Shown in pieces: positions 23,464 to 33,017 of a DNA stretch of 64,000 nucleotides. Source of the stretch: Actinomadura meyerae (GTDB lineage: Bacteria; Actinomycetota; Actinomycetes; Streptosporangiales; Streptosporangiaceae). Below the pieces are notes generated by a model. It was not told the DNA's origin, made no database searches, and was given only the letters and a program-made list of their open reading frames with translations. Location of the stretch: contig NZ_FZOR01000017.1 in the NCBI RefSeq assembly GCF_900188445.1, positions 1 to 64,000 of the forward strand. Direction: 5' to 3'. The position numbers and the translations under genes are program-made. Positions within the stretch are counted from its first letter, which is position 1. The number at the start of each line of letters is the position of its first letter.

Positions 23464-24072
23464 GTGGAGCGTCCGTCCCGCGCCGCCCATGCCGGGCCGC
23501 CCCGCTCCTACCAGCTCGACGGCGACGTGTATGAGCTGACCGGGTCGTGGTGGCCGCTGCTGGAGCGGCTCGCCTACGAGCACTGGCAGGTGAACCTGCT
23601 GCTGGACATCACCCACGACGCCGGGGAGCTGTTCGGGCGGCTGATGGACCCCCACGATGATCTGGGCCTGCCCGACCTGCGGCACGTCGCCGAGACGCTC
23701 GTGCAGGCCGCGACCGGCCGCCCGTGGTGGGTCGCGCAGCGGCTCCTGGTGACCGCTGACGCGCACTGGGAGCTGCTGGACGGGACCTGCCTGACCGCCG
23801 GCGTGGACCTGGCCGTCCTGATCGACACCGCGCCCGCCCGCGCCTGCAACGTCATCTACGCGTGGCTGGTCGAGGGCGCTGACGACAAGGCCCGTGACCG
23901 GCTCGACCACAAGCTGACGCTGCCGCCGCCGGAACTGGTGCGTGCCCCGTCCCCGCAGGCGCAGGAGTGGATGGCCGAGCGGGAGGGCGCCTCGTTCATG
24001 GCGGCGATGGGCGCTGCCCGGTCGGAAGGGCTGCTCAAACCGCCGCAGCCGCAAGGCTCCCGGCTAGCCTGA
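23464..24072 (+). CDS. Tail assembly chaperone T-like protein
   Basis: A protein of 202 residues starting GTG. It has the helical style of the second chaperone: YELTGSWWPLLERLAYEHWQ, LPDLRHVAETLVQAATGRPW, CNVIYAWLVEGADDKARDRL and a Pro-rich C-terminus. In most siphophages it is made only by -1 frameshift from gene G. Here it is in the same frame as the G-like gene, 24 bases after its TAA, so it needs either its own start or stop read-through. Confidence 0.68.
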   Translation: MERPSRAAHAGPPRSYQLDGDVYELTGSWWPLLERLAYEHWQVNLLLDITHDAGELFGRLMDPHDDLGLPDLRHVAETLVQAATGRPWWVAQRLLVTADAHWELLDGTCLTAGVDLAVLIDTAPARACNVIYAWLVEGADDKARDRLDHKLTLPPPELVRAPSPQAQEWMAEREGASFMAAMGAARSEGLLKPPQPQGSRLA

Positions 24073-24102
24073 GAACAGTTTCAGCCGCTGGCGTTGGGCC
24101 GG
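24065..24102 (+). promoter_or_regulatory. Repeated tail-gene promoter/leader element, copy 3
   Basis: TAGCCT (24065-24070), 16 bases, then GCTGGCGTTGGGCCGG (24087-24102), one base different from copy 2. It starts inside the end of the T-like gene and sits 25 bases before the tape measure start. Confidence 0.65.
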
Positions 24103-24127
24103 GCCCCTTGAGCACTTGGGGTGCCGG

Positions 24128-27100
24128 ATGCGGACGCTGGGCGAGGCCGCGGTCGAGATCATCGCCGAGACCGGCGATTTCGACGACGACCTTCGGCGTC
24201 GCCTCCAGCAGGCCGTCGACGAGTCCGCCGACGAGATGCGCGAGGACCTGCGGCGCGTGTCGCGGCAGGCCGAGGAGACCGGCCGGTCCCTGCGCCGCGA
24301 GATCGGCGAAGGCGCCGGGTCCGCTGCCCGCCGCGTCGACCAGCTTGAGCAGGTAGCGCGCCGCGCCGAGCAGGCCATGCAGGACATGGACCCCCGGCAG
24401 CTGCGCAGGGTCGCCGAGGAGGCCGACCGGGCCCGCGGCCAAATGCAGGAGCTGATCCGGCAGGCGCACCAGGGCGAGGGCGCGTTCTCCCGGATGGACC
24501 CCGGGCAGATCCGGCGGATCTCCGAGCACGCCGAGCGCGCGTTCCGGGACATGGAACGCCTCGGCAACCAGACTCGCCGCGCCGCCGACGAGGTCGAACG
24601 GTTCGGCAACCACGAAGAGATTCAGCGGCTGGCGTTCGAGCTGGAACGTTCCCGCCGGCAGGCCGAACGGCTCAACCAGACCAGGTTCCGGCGGCTGGGC
24701 GGTGAGGCGCGGCAGGCCGGCCGGGCGGTGTGGCAGGCGTTCCGCGGCAACAGCGAGCAGGCCGAGCGGGCGCTGCGCCGGATCGACAACGTGCAGTTCC
24801 GGCTGCTGGTGCGGCGGGCCCGCGACACCGCCGACCGGGTCGGGCGGGTGTTCCGCCGCATCGGGGACGGTGACCGCGTCGGCGAGTCGATGACGCGGCT
24901 GCTGCGGACGTTCACGATGCTGGCCGGTGCGGCGGCCGCGGTCGGCGCGCTCGGCGCGGCCCTGTCGGGCCTGGTCGCCGTCGCCGGCGGTGTCGCAGCG
25001 GTCGTCGCACCGTCGTTCGAGATCATCGCTGCCGCGCCGGCGGCGGTGCTGATGGCGGCGGCGGCGTTCGCGACGCTGAAGGTTGCGCTGGCCGGGGTCG
25101 GTGACGCGTTCACCGCCGCGCTGACCGGCGACGCCGCCGAGTTCGAGGAGGCGCTGGAGGGGCTGGCGCCGTCGGCGGCGAAGGCGGCGCGGGAGGTCCG
25201 GGCGCTCAAGCCCCGCCTGGACGATCTCCGCACCAGCGTGCAGGGCGCGTTCTTCGACCAGCTCGACGGTGAGATCACCGCCGTTGCGCGGAACCTGGCC
25301 GGGCCGCTGAAACGCGGCATGACCGCCACCGCCGCAGAGTTCGGGCGGCTGACCCGGTCGGTGACGACGTTCGGCCGGTCGGCGGAGGCCGCTGACCTGG
25401 TCCGGGACGTGTTCGGTGCGCTGCGCGGCACGCTCGCGTCGGTCCGGTCGGACACCATCACCAACCTGCTCGGGTCGTTCTCCCAGTTCGTGCGGGCGAC
25501 ACTGCCCGGCTTCGACGGCCTGGGCGGCGCGATCGACGGCGCGTTGGGCAGGCTCGCGAACTTCCTGGGGGAGGCCGCCGCCGGCGGTAACGCGCTGCGG
25601 TGGGTGCGGGAGGGCACTGCCGCAGTCCGCGCCCTGGGGGCGCTGCTCGCCGACCTGGGCCGTGTCGTCGCCGGGGTGTTCCGCGCCATACAGCAGGCGT
25701 CCGGTGGGGCGCTCGGCGCTGTCGGCCGCCTCGCCGACTCCATGGCCGCGTTCGTCAACTCCGCGCGCGGGCAGGAGCAGCTGGTCGCGGTGTTCCGCGG
25801 CATGAACGCGATCGCCGCGCAGACCAGCCCCGTCCTCCAGGCCCTCATCGGCGGCCTCGCCACCCTCGCACCGATCATCGCCGGGCTCGCCGAACAGATC
25901 GGCCCGACCCTCACCGCCGCCATCCAGGGCCTGGTCCCCGCCCTTGAAGGGGTCGGCCGCGGCCTGCTCCCCGTCGTTCAGGGGATCCGGCAGGCCGTCG
26001 AAGAGGTCGCCTCCTCCGGCGCGCTCGGGCAGCTCGGGGACGCGCTCGGCGAGGTCCTGGCCGCGGTCGCGCCGCTGATCCCCGCCCTGTCCGGTGCGCT
26101 GGTGTCGGCGCTACGGTCCCTGGCGGTCGTCGCGGCCGCGCTCGCGCCGGTCCTGCGGGTCGTCGCGTCGGCGTTGGCGGCGCTGCTGGCCTCGCCGCTG
26201 GGTGCGGCGCTGGGCCCCTTGATCGCGCAGCTGATCCTGGTGCGGATCGCGACCGGCGCGTGGGGCACCGCCCTGCGGTCCCTGCTGCCGGTGCTGAAAC
26301 TGGCCGGCAAGGGCGCGATGTCGCTCGGCAAGAGCCTGGTCGCGGCGGTCGCACGGCACCCGATCGGCGCGGTCATCGTCGGGATAGCACTCGCGCTGGG
26401 GTTCGTGCTGTCGCGGCTGGAACCGGTCCGTGCCGCGTTCGCGCGGCTCCGCGACATCGTGGTCGAGGGGTTCGGCCGGCTCCAACAGTTCGGCGCGAGC
26501 CTGCTGAACACGTTCCGGAGCGAGGGGCCGGTCGCGGCGCTGCGGCAGCTCGGGTCGGCGATCGTGTCCGGGCTCGGCACCGCCGTGTCGGCCGGGCTGC
26601 GGCTCGTGCCTCGGCTGATCACCGGGATCTTGTCGGGCATCGCCACGGCGATCGCCGCGGTGCCGGGCCCTCTGTCCCAGCTCGGTGCGGCGGTGCAGGC
26701 CGGGCTGCAGCGGGCCGCCGTCGGGATACCGGCGTTCGCCCGCTCCCTGGCGGCCGGGCTGCGGGAGGCGTTCGGGGCGCTGCGTGAGCAGGCCCCCCAG
26801 ATAGCTGCGGCGCTGCGCACCGCCGTATCCGGCGCGGCACAAGCCCTGTCGACTGAGGGCCCGCGGATCGCATCAACGCTGCAGGCGATGCTCGGCAGCG
26901 CGTTCAACGCGCTCACCAGCCACGGGCCGCAGCTCGCCCAGCAGCTGATGAGCGTGTTCGAGCAGGTCAACTCGGTTCTGCTGCGGATGGCGGCCGACGG
27001 GATCCGCCGGGCCGGGGACGCGGTCGCCCAGCACCTGCCGGGCCTGGCCACACGCCTGTCGGACGCGTTGACCCGCATGATCACCAGGGCGGGTGAGGTG

Positions 27101-29116
27101 ATCCCGCAGGTGCTGGCGCAGCTGTCGCAGCGGATCTCCCAAGGGCTCGGGCAGGCCGTCGGCGACGCCGCTGGCGGAGCCGCAGCCGGCGGCAGCGGCG
27201 GCGGGCTGCAGAACAGCCTGATCAGCCTGATCTTGGATGTCGGCCTGGCGGTCGTGGAGCAGATCCCCAAGCTGACCCCGATCATCGTCCGCGCGATCGC
27301 GCAGATCAGCCTCGCGGTGGCGCAGGCGACGGCGCAGGCCGCGCCCGGCATCATCGCCGCTGTCGGGCAGCTGCTGCTCACCGTCGCGCAGACGCTGCTG
27401 ACCCGGCTCGGGGAGTTCCTCGCGTCGCTGCCGGGGCGGCTGCTCGGATGGCTGGCCGGGCTGGCCCCGGCGATGGTCAACGCCGGGCTGCAGGCGATGA
27501 CGGGGCTGCTGAGCGGCCTGGTCACCGGGCTCGGCACCGTGATCGGCTACGTGCTGAGCATGCCGATCCGGATCGCCGCCGGGTTGGCGGCGCTGGGCAT
27601 CTACCTGTTCCAGCGCGGGTCGCAGGCGATGGGGCAGCTGCGGTCCGCGCTGGCGTCGGGGGGCGAGCGGGCGGTCGCGTTCGTGCGGGGGCTGCCGGGC
27701 CGGATCGCGGGCGCGCTGGCGTCGCTGCCGGGGCTGCTGGCGTCGCGCGGGTCGTCGTCGATGAGCCGCCTCACCTCCGCCCTCTCCAGTGGGGCGGGCC
27801 GTGCGGTCGGGGTTGTGCGGGGCCTCCCGGGCCGCATCGTCGGCGCGTTGAGCGGCCTGGCGGGGCAGCTCGCCGGGGTGGGGCGGGCGGCGATGAGCGG
27901 GTTCATTTCCGGTGCCCGCTCCATGGCCGGGCAGATGGTGTCGGCGGTGACCGGCCCGATCCGCGACGCGATCAACCAGGCCCGCTCCATTCTGAAGATC
28001 GGGTCGCCGTCGAAGGTGTTCCGCGACATCGGGCGGTTCACTGCGCAGGGGTTCGTGCAGGGCATGACCGGTGAGGCGTCCAAGATCCAATCCACGGCCG
28101 ACAAGCTCGTCTCGTTGATCACCAAGGCGTTCGCCGGGAAGCGCGGGAAACGCACCAAGACCGATGACCGGCTGATCGCGCTGGTCCGCAACACCAACAC
28201 CAAGCTGCAGGCGCTCGCCAAGCAGCGCAGCACGATCGCCGAGCAGATCAAGGCCGCCAACGACAAGGCCGCCGAGGTCGCCCAGAGCGTGCGGCAGTTC
28301 GCCTCCCTCACCGGCGCCGCCGGCGATCTGACCGCCGACGGCCCCGACACGCCCGTCACCTCCCGTGGCCTGGCCGACCAGCTCAAGGACCGGTTGAAGC
28401 AGCTGCAGCAGTTCCAACGCGACCTCAACGACCTTGCCCGCCGCGGCCTGTCGAAGGACCTGGTGGAGCAGCTGATCGCGGCGGGGCCCGAGCAGGGCGC
28501 CGAGCTGGCCCGCGCGATCGCCGCAGGCAGCAACTCCACCATCAAGGAGCTCAACGACACCCAGGCGGCGATCGCCGCGACCTCCAAGAGCATGGGCAAC
28601 CAGGCCGCCGACCTGCTGTTCGACGCAGGCAAACGCGCCGGGGACGGGTTCCTCACCGGCTTGAGATCGCAGGAGAAAGAGATCACCAAGCTGATGACCC
28701 GGCTCGCCGAGCAGGTCGCCCGCACCGTGAAGAAGACCCTGAAGATCAAGTCGCCGTCGCGGGTGATGTCCGGGCTCGGTGAGGACACCCTCGCCGGCTA
28801 CCTGCTGGGGCTGGAGCAGATGGCGCCCGCGATCCAGGCGGCGATGGCGTCCGCGGTGCGGGCCCCCGCAGCGCAGCGGCTCGCGCCCGTCCTGGCCCCG
28901 GCCGGGCGGCGGGTCGCGCCGCTGGAACCCGCCCGCCCCGCCGCCGGCGCGTCCGGGCCGGGCGGGGGCCGGTGGGGTGACGGGTGGCGGACCCGCCCCC
29001 ATGTGGTCCGGAACACCACGGTGAACGCGCCGGTGAACCTCACCATCCCCACCCCCGACCCCGAGGCCGCGGCCCGAGCTGTGTCCGAGCGGATCGCCGC
29101 GCGGGTCACCCGATGA
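24128..29116 (+). CDS. Tail tape measure protein
   Basis: A protein of 1662 residues. Residues 1 to about 255 are charged coiled coil (EIIAETGDFDDDLRRRLQQA and on). A long stretch, about 260-1300, is hydrophobic and Ala/Gly/Leu-rich with several membrane-like segments. The C-terminal part has two copies of the typical end motif (KIGSPSKVFRDIG near 1296 and KIKSPSRVMSGLG near 1545) around a second coiled region. Tape measures set tail length at about 0.15 nm per residue, which predicts a flexible tail near 250 nm. The frame is intact throughout. ATG 24128 follows a GGGG-type RBS. Confidence 0.93.
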   Translation: MRTLGEAAVEIIAETGDFDDDLRRRLQQAVDESADEMREDLRRVSRQAEETGRSLRREIGEGAGSAARRVDQLEQVARRAEQAMQDMDPRQLRRVAEEADRARGQMQELIRQAHQGEGAFSRMDPGQIRRISEHAERAFRDMERLGNQTRRAADEVERFGNHEEIQRLAFELERSRRQAERLNQTRFRRLGGEARQAGRAVWQAFRGNSEQAERALRRIDNVQFRLLVRRARDTADRVGRVFRRIGDGDRVGESMTRLLRTFTMLAGAAAAVGALGAALSGLVAVAGGVAAVVAPSFEIIAAAPAAVLMAAAAFATLKVALAGVGDAFTAALTGDAAEFEEALEGLAPSAAKAAREVRALKPRLDDLRTSVQGAFFDQLDGEITAVARNLAGPLKRGMTATAAEFGRLTRSVTTFGRSAEAADLVRDVFGALRGTLASVRSDTITNLLGSFSQFVRATLPGFDGLGGAIDGALGRLANFLGEAAAGGNALRWVREGTAAVRALGALLADLGRVVAGVFRAIQQASGGALGAVGRLADSMAAFVNSARGQEQLVAVFRGMNAIAAQTSPVLQALIGGLATLAPIIAGLAEQIGPTLTAAIQGLVPALEGVGRGLLPVVQGIRQAVEEVASSGALGQLGDALGEVLAAVAPLIPALSGALVSALRSLAVVAAALAPVLRVVASALAALLASPLGAALGPLIAQLILVRIATGAWGTALRSLLPVLKLAGKGAMSLGKSLVAAVARHPIGAVIVGIALALGFVLSRLEPVRAAFARLRDIVVEGFGRLQQFGASLLNTFRSEGPVAALRQLGSAIVSGLGTAVSAGLRLVPRLITGILSGIATAIAAVPGPLSQLGAAVQAGLQRAAVGIPAFARSLAAGLREAFGALREQAPQIAAALRTAVSGAAQALSTEGPRIASTLQAMLGSAFNALTSHGPQLAQQLMSVFEQVNSVLLRMAADGIRRAGDAVAQHLPGLATRLSDALTRMITRAGEVIPQVLAQLSQRISQGLGQAVGDAAGGAAAGGSGGGLQNSLISLILDVGLAVVEQIPKLTPIIVRAIAQISLAVAQATAQAAPGIIAAVGQLLLTVAQTLLTRLGEFLASLPGRLLGWLAGLAPAMVNAGLQAMTGLLSGLVTGLGTVIGYVLSMPIRIAAGLAALGIYLFQRGSQAMGQLRSALASGGERAVAFVRGLPGRIAGALASLPGLLASRGSSSMSRLTSALSSGAGRAVGVVRGLPGRIVGALSGLAGQLAGVGRAAMSGFISGARSMAGQMVSAVTGPIRDAINQARSILKIGSPSKVFRDIGRFTAQGFVQGMTGEASKIQSTADKLVSLITKAFAGKRGKRTKTDDRLIALVRNTNTKLQALAKQRSTIAEQIKAANDKAAEVAQSVRQFASLTGAAGDLTADGPDTPVTSRGLADQLKDRLKQLQQFQRDLNDLARRGLSKDLVEQLIAAGPEQGAELARAIAAGSNSTIKELNDTQAAIAATSKSMGNQAADLLFDAGKRAGDGFLTGLRSQEKEITKLMTRLAEQVARTVKKTLKIKSPSRVMSGLGEDTLAGYLLGLEQMAPAIQAAMASAVRAPAAQRLAPVLAPAGRRVAPLEPARPAAGASGPGGGRWGDGWRTRPHVVRNTTVNAPVNLTIPTPDPEAAARAVSERIAARVTR

Positions 29117-29139
29117 ACCCCGACGATTAGGGAGGCGAT

Positions 29140-30492
29140 GTGGCAGCCCTCGACTATCTCTGTCTCGGCGGGACCGAGATAGCTAACAGCGCCCGGACCA
29201 CCGCCTACGCCCGCAACGGTCTCAAGCCGCACACCATGTCGGTCGGGGACTGCGGCTGCCCGGACCTGGCGCAGGTGTTGGGCGACCCCGAGTATCGGCG
29301 CCCGGAGTTGGACACCGAGTCGCCGCCGGCGTGGGTCGACCCGGCCGTCCCCGAGTCGTGGGAGTTCGCGGGGTTGCTGATCACCAGCATTGAGGGGTTG
29401 GACGCTGCGCCCGCCTCGCGGGAGGTGTCCGACCGGATCGGGGACGGCGCGGTGATCGGGCGGCGCCGGTACGGGCCTCGGACGATCACCGTGACCGGTG
29501 TGCTGCTGGGGTCGTCGTGCTGCGGCATCGACTACGGGATGCGGTGGCTCGCGGCGGCGTTGCGGGGGTCGATGAACTGCGGGCCCGGCGGCGGCTGCCG
29601 GGGAGACGACCTGGTGTATCTGACGTGCTGCCCGACCATCTGCGAGGACGCGCCCGGCTTCACCTCCTACGCCGACTGCGCGGAACCGTACTGGCGGACG
29701 CTGCGGGAGGTGGCGCTGGTGTCGGGGCCGACGAAGACCGGCAGCGTCGGCGGCGCCTGCTCCTGCTGCCAGACCTGCCCCGCCGCCGAGGTCGAGTTCA
29801 CGTTGGTTGCGGGCCGCCCTCACGCGCTGCGGGAACCGGTCACCGTCACCGAGCCGGGCGAAACCTGGACGTTGGACGACGCGGAGATCGGGTGCGTGGA
29901 ATGGGTCACCGACCCCTCCTGCACCGACACCAGCGGGGGCGGGTGCGGGCCGTCCGCGCCGTCCTGTCTGGACACCACCCTGGCCGAGATGGGGTGCGCG
30001 CCGACGCTGCCGCCGCCGCTGCCGGTGGTGCACAACCCGTGCGCCTGCGAGCCGCTGACCCGCCGCCGCCACTGCGTGGAGATCCCCAGCGCCGTTCTGA
30101 CGCCGATCTGGTCGGATGTCGTCGCCGACCTGGAGATCTACGCGGGCGGGCAGACGCTGCGGAGCGTGCGGGTGCGGTTCTACCCCAACCCGCTCGGGCT
30201 GCCGAGCGTCGACGACCTGGACGAATGCGGGTACTGCGCCGAGCTGAACATCACCGCCATCCCCGCCTACTCCACCCTCCGCGTCGACGGCACCCGCCGG
30301 CAGGTCACCGTGACCTGCCCCGGCTCCGACGAGGTGCCCGCCGCCGCCGCGGTGTCGGGCGACAACGGCGGCCCCTACACCTGGCCCGTCCTGGACTGCG
30401 GTGTCCCGTACATCGCGTGTGTCGAAGCTGACGCCGCGACCATCGCGGCGGACGCGGAGATCACCGTCCGCGTCATCTCCCGGGAGGTGTGA
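29140..30492 (+). CDS. Distal tail protein (Dit-like minor tail protein)
   Basis: A protein of 450 residues starting at GTG 29140 with GGGAGG upstream. It begins LDYLCLGGTEIANSARTTAY, the usual entry of actinophage minor tail proteins, and has RYGPRTITVTGVLLGSSCCG, LTCCPTICEDAP, FYPNPLGLPSVDDLD and many Cys pairs (PGGGCRGDD, CSCCQTCPA, NPCACEPL). It follows the tape measure, as the distal tail ring protein does in siphophages. The high Cys content suggests an extracellular particle stabilised by disulfides or metal. Confidence 0.82.
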   Translation: MAALDYLCLGGTEIANSARTTAYARNGLKPHTMSVGDCGCPDLAQVLGDPEYRRPELDTESPPAWVDPAVPESWEFAGLLITSIEGLDAAPASREVSDRIGDGAVIGRRRYGPRTITVTGVLLGSSCCGIDYGMRWLAAALRGSMNCGPGGGCRGDDLVYLTCCPTICEDAPGFTSYADCAEPYWRTLREVALVSGPTKTGSVGGACSCCQTCPAAEVEFTLVAGRPHALREPVTVTEPGETWTLDDAEIGCVEWVTDPSCTDTSGGGCGPSAPSCLDTTLAEMGCAPTLPPPLPVVHNPCACEPLTRRRHCVEIPSAVLTPIWSDVVADLEIYAGGQTLRSVRVRFYPNPLGLPSVDDLDECGYCAELNITAIPAYSTLRVDGTRRQVTVTCPGSDEVPAAAAVSGDNGGPYTWPVLDCGVPYIACVEADAATIAADAEITVRVISREV

Positions 30493-30497
30493 CCGGC

Positions 30498-31541
30498 ATG
30501 AGTGTGCTGGGCTGCGCGGAGGACTACCAGGTCGGTTTCACCGACCGGTACGGCGGGGCGTCGACCGGGCCCGCGCTGGACGCCTCGTCGGTGAAGTGGG
30601 GCCGTGTCCTGGACGACACCTCCGAGGCGACCGTCACGTTCCCCGGCGACGATCCCGACTGTTGCAGCGCGCTGGCCGACATCCGGTCCTGGTGCCACGA
30701 CATGTGCATCTACCGGGACGGGGCCATGGTGTGGCAGGGCCCGGTCGTGCGGCCGACCGCGTCGAGGGCAGTCACCGAGTTCACGGCGCGGGACGTCACC
30801 GCGTGGCTGTCGCACCGGGTGATCCACAACCTGATCGACTACACCCCGACCGGTGCCGGCGCTGCGGACTTGACGGCGATCGCCGAGCACATCGTGCGGG
30901 ACGCGTTCGAGCCCGACGACCCGAACGTGCTGCCGTATCTGACGGTCCGGCCCTCCGGCGTCACCGGGGAACGCCGGTACGAGCCCGACACCACCTACGC
31001 GTTCACCGAGCTGCAGGAGCTGGCGCGCGGCGGGATCGACTTCACCGCGGTCGGGCACCGCATCATCCTGTCCGGGCAGGAGCCGTTGGGCCGTCTGGCG
31101 ACGCTGACCGACGAGCATTTCGCCGGCGACCTGAAGGTGATCGAGGACGGCCTGTCGGCCACGACCCGCGCGATCGTCACGGGGGAGGGCGTCACCGCGA
31201 CCTCGGGCGGTGTCGGCGTGTGCGGGCTGCTGGAAACCCTGGTGAAGGAGCAGCAGATCAAGGACGCGGGGTCCGCGCAGTACGAGGCCGACGCGCTGGT
31301 GCGCGCCGGGGACCCGGCCCCGCTCATCCTGGAGGTGCCGGCCGGGGCGCAGCTCACCCCCGACGCGCCCGTCACCATCGAATCGTTGGTGCCGGGCGTG
31401 GTGATCCCTGTCGCCGCCACCGACCTGTGCCGGCCCGTCACCGCGGTGCTGCAGCTGACCCGGGTCGAGGTTTCCTACGGCAACGGGAACGAGGCCGTCC
31501 AGATCACGCTCGCGCCGTTGGGTGCCGGCCCCGACTACTAG
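30498..31541 (+). CDS. Minor tail protein (tail hub / tip)
   Basis: A protein of 347 residues. ATG 30498 lies 9 bases after GGGAGGT; a GTG at 30489 overlapping the previous stop is the alternative. It has the gp27/hub-like layout: SSVKWGRVLDDTSEATVTFP, AMVWQGPVVRPTASRAVTEF, FTARDVTAWLSHRVIHNLID and YAFTELQELARGGIDFTAVG. These proteins form the tail tip platform that carries fibres. The fibre genes should follow directly but are displaced to 34305 by an inserted region. Confidence 0.8.
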   Translation: MSVLGCAEDYQVGFTDRYGGASTGPALDASSVKWGRVLDDTSEATVTFPGDDPDCCSALADIRSWCHDMCIYRDGAMVWQGPVVRPTASRAVTEFTARDVTAWLSHRVIHNLIDYTPTGAGAADLTAIAEHIVRDAFEPDDPNVLPYLTVRPSGVTGERRYEPDTTYAFTELQELARGGIDFTAVGHRIILSGQEPLGRLATLTDEHFAGDLKVIEDGLSATTRAIVTGEGVTATSGGVGVCGLLETLVKEQQIKDAGSAQYEADALVRAGDPAPLILEVPAGAQLTPDAPVTIESLVPGVVIPVAATDLCRPVTAVLQLTRVEVSYGNGNEAVQITLAPLGAGPDY

Positions 31542-32084
31542 AAATAGGGGGTTCTGACGAGACTCTCTGATCAGTGCCAAGGTGAAGTCCGCGCCCCGCT
31601 GGTTCCAAGCCAAGGAAGATCATCTTCCACTCTCCGTCGTGGGAGCGGTGGAGAGCGTGGCATAGGGTCCAACTTGCACGGTGGGTGGGTTTGCCCTCTC
31701 CGGTGAGCGCCAGCTCGCGGGAGGACCCGCGGCCCGGACGGTTCGCCGCCCATTCATGGATGTCGCTCTCGTCGAAGGAGGGCTCACGTCCTACCCGGCG
31801 GCTGGCGGCTGGAGATTGCCCCAGGCGGACAGGTCGATCAGATAGGCGGGACCTCCTGCCTCGCGGCTGCGGCGTGTGCGTTCTGCATGGCCCCGGTGGT
31901 GCTGGACACGGTGACACCTGCTGCGTTGTGGGCCACCAGCCCGGACCGTCTGGCCGCACTGGGCACTGATCTTCGTCGCGGGCCCAGGCACGCCGAGCGG
32001 CGCCACGGTGGATTTCCTGGCGCGGCTAGAGGCCCTGCCGCCGCTGCTGTCCGCAGGTACTGCCAGCAGCGAACCCAACGGCGA
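31542..32084. other. Gap with no supported gene
   Basis: About 540 bases between the tail hub gene and the Crp-LuxR gene. Near 31970-32088 one forward frame reads FVAGPGTPSGATVDFLARLE to ASSEPNGD-stop and may be the end of a lost gene. No start or RBS is seen. Treat as decayed DNA at the left edge of the 31.5-34.2 kb insert. Confidence 0.4.
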
Positions 32085-33017
32085 CTAGGGAGACGCTTCG
32101 CCGGGTTCGAGCGACGGTAGTGCACTGGAGATTTCTGCGCGCGAAGTCAGGTTGAGCTTGCGGTACACGCGGGTGAGGTGCTGCTCAACGGTGCTCATGG
32201 TGATGGAAAGCCGCACCGCTATCTGCCGGTTGGTCAGCCCTTCAGCGGCCAACTTTGCCACTCTCCATTCAGCATTGCTGAGCTGGTGGGGTGGGGGCAA
32301 AGGTTGTGAGGATTCGTACTGGGCTCGTGGCTCAGACGTTGGCTGGCCTGCGGCCATCGCCCGGAGGCCGGGCAGGTCGACAACGGTGATCGTGCGCCAG
32401 CCGGTGCGGATAAGACCAGCCCGGCGCAGCGAGTTGAGTGATCGAGCGACTGTCTCGCGGGAGGCGTCCATCCAGCTGCCAAGCTCTCCCTGAGACAGCG
32501 GCGGCCCGATCGCGATCGACCCGTCCGGCGCGGGTGGGACGTGCTGTGCCGAGCGCTCGGCAAGGTGGGCCAGCAGCCCCGCGAGCCGCTGGGGTGCGCG
32601 GCGGATGACGTGCTCCTGCAGCCGCCGGTCGGCGTCCTCGATGCGCTGCACGAACGTGCCGCTGACGAGCTTCCAGACTTGCGGGTGCTCGTCCAGGAAA
32701 CCGGTGAACCGGCCAGCCGGGACTACCAGCGCGCGAACCGGAGACAGCGCCGTCACCGTCGCCGAGCGGGTGCGGCCGCCGAGCACCGCGCTCTCGGCGA
32801 GCAGGTCACCCGGCCCGCGCACGGCCAGCACTACCTCGTGGCCGTCCTCGGTGGACGAGGTGACCTTGGCCCATCCCCGCTCAATGATGATCACATGGTC
32901 GGACTGGTCGCCCTGGTAGACCAGCGGCGCCCTTTCCGCGAACTGACGGGGCCGCGCCGCGGCGCGCAGTGCATGCCGCTCCGCTTCGTCGAGCGCGTGC
33001 CAGAAGCCTTGTTCCAT
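32085..33017 (-). CDS. Crp/Fnr-type regulator with an extra C-terminal LuxR HTH
   Basis: A protein of 310 residues with three parts. Residues 1 to about 130 form a cyclic-nucleotide-binding-like beta barrel (APLVYQGDQSDHVIIIERGW, VLAVRGPGDLLAESAVLGGR). Residues about 170-220 form the Crp winged helix (LSQGELGSWMDASRETVARS, LNSLRRAGLIRTG). Residues about 245-305 form a LuxR HTH (LSNAEWRVAKLAAEGLTNRQ, IAVRLSITMSTVEQHLTRVY). Two DNA-binding domains on one Crp chain is unusual. It is coupled to a small membrane protein gene. It lies inside the tail cluster and may control it. Confidence 0.85.
   Translation of the reverse strand: MEQGFWHALDEAERHALRAAARPRQFAERAPLVYQGDQSDHVIIIERGWAKVTSSTEDGHEVVLAVRGPGDLLAESAVLGGRTRSATVTALSPVRALVVPAGRFTGFLDEHPQVWKLVSGTFVQRIEDADRRLQEHVIRRAPQRLAGLLAHLAERSAQHVPPAPDGSIAIGPPLSQGELGSWMDASRETVARSLNSLRRAGLIRTGWRTITVVDLPGLRAMAAGQPTSEPRAQYESSQPLPPPHQLSNAEWRVAKLAAEGLTNRQIAVRLSITMSTVEQHLTRVYRKLNLTSRAEISSALPSLEPGEASP

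Noticed and set aside
26873..29002. A 709-codon minus-strand frame under the tape measure gene
   Set aside because: Low-complexity Arg/Gly/Pro reading; the plus-strand tape measure has domain signatures and a proper start.
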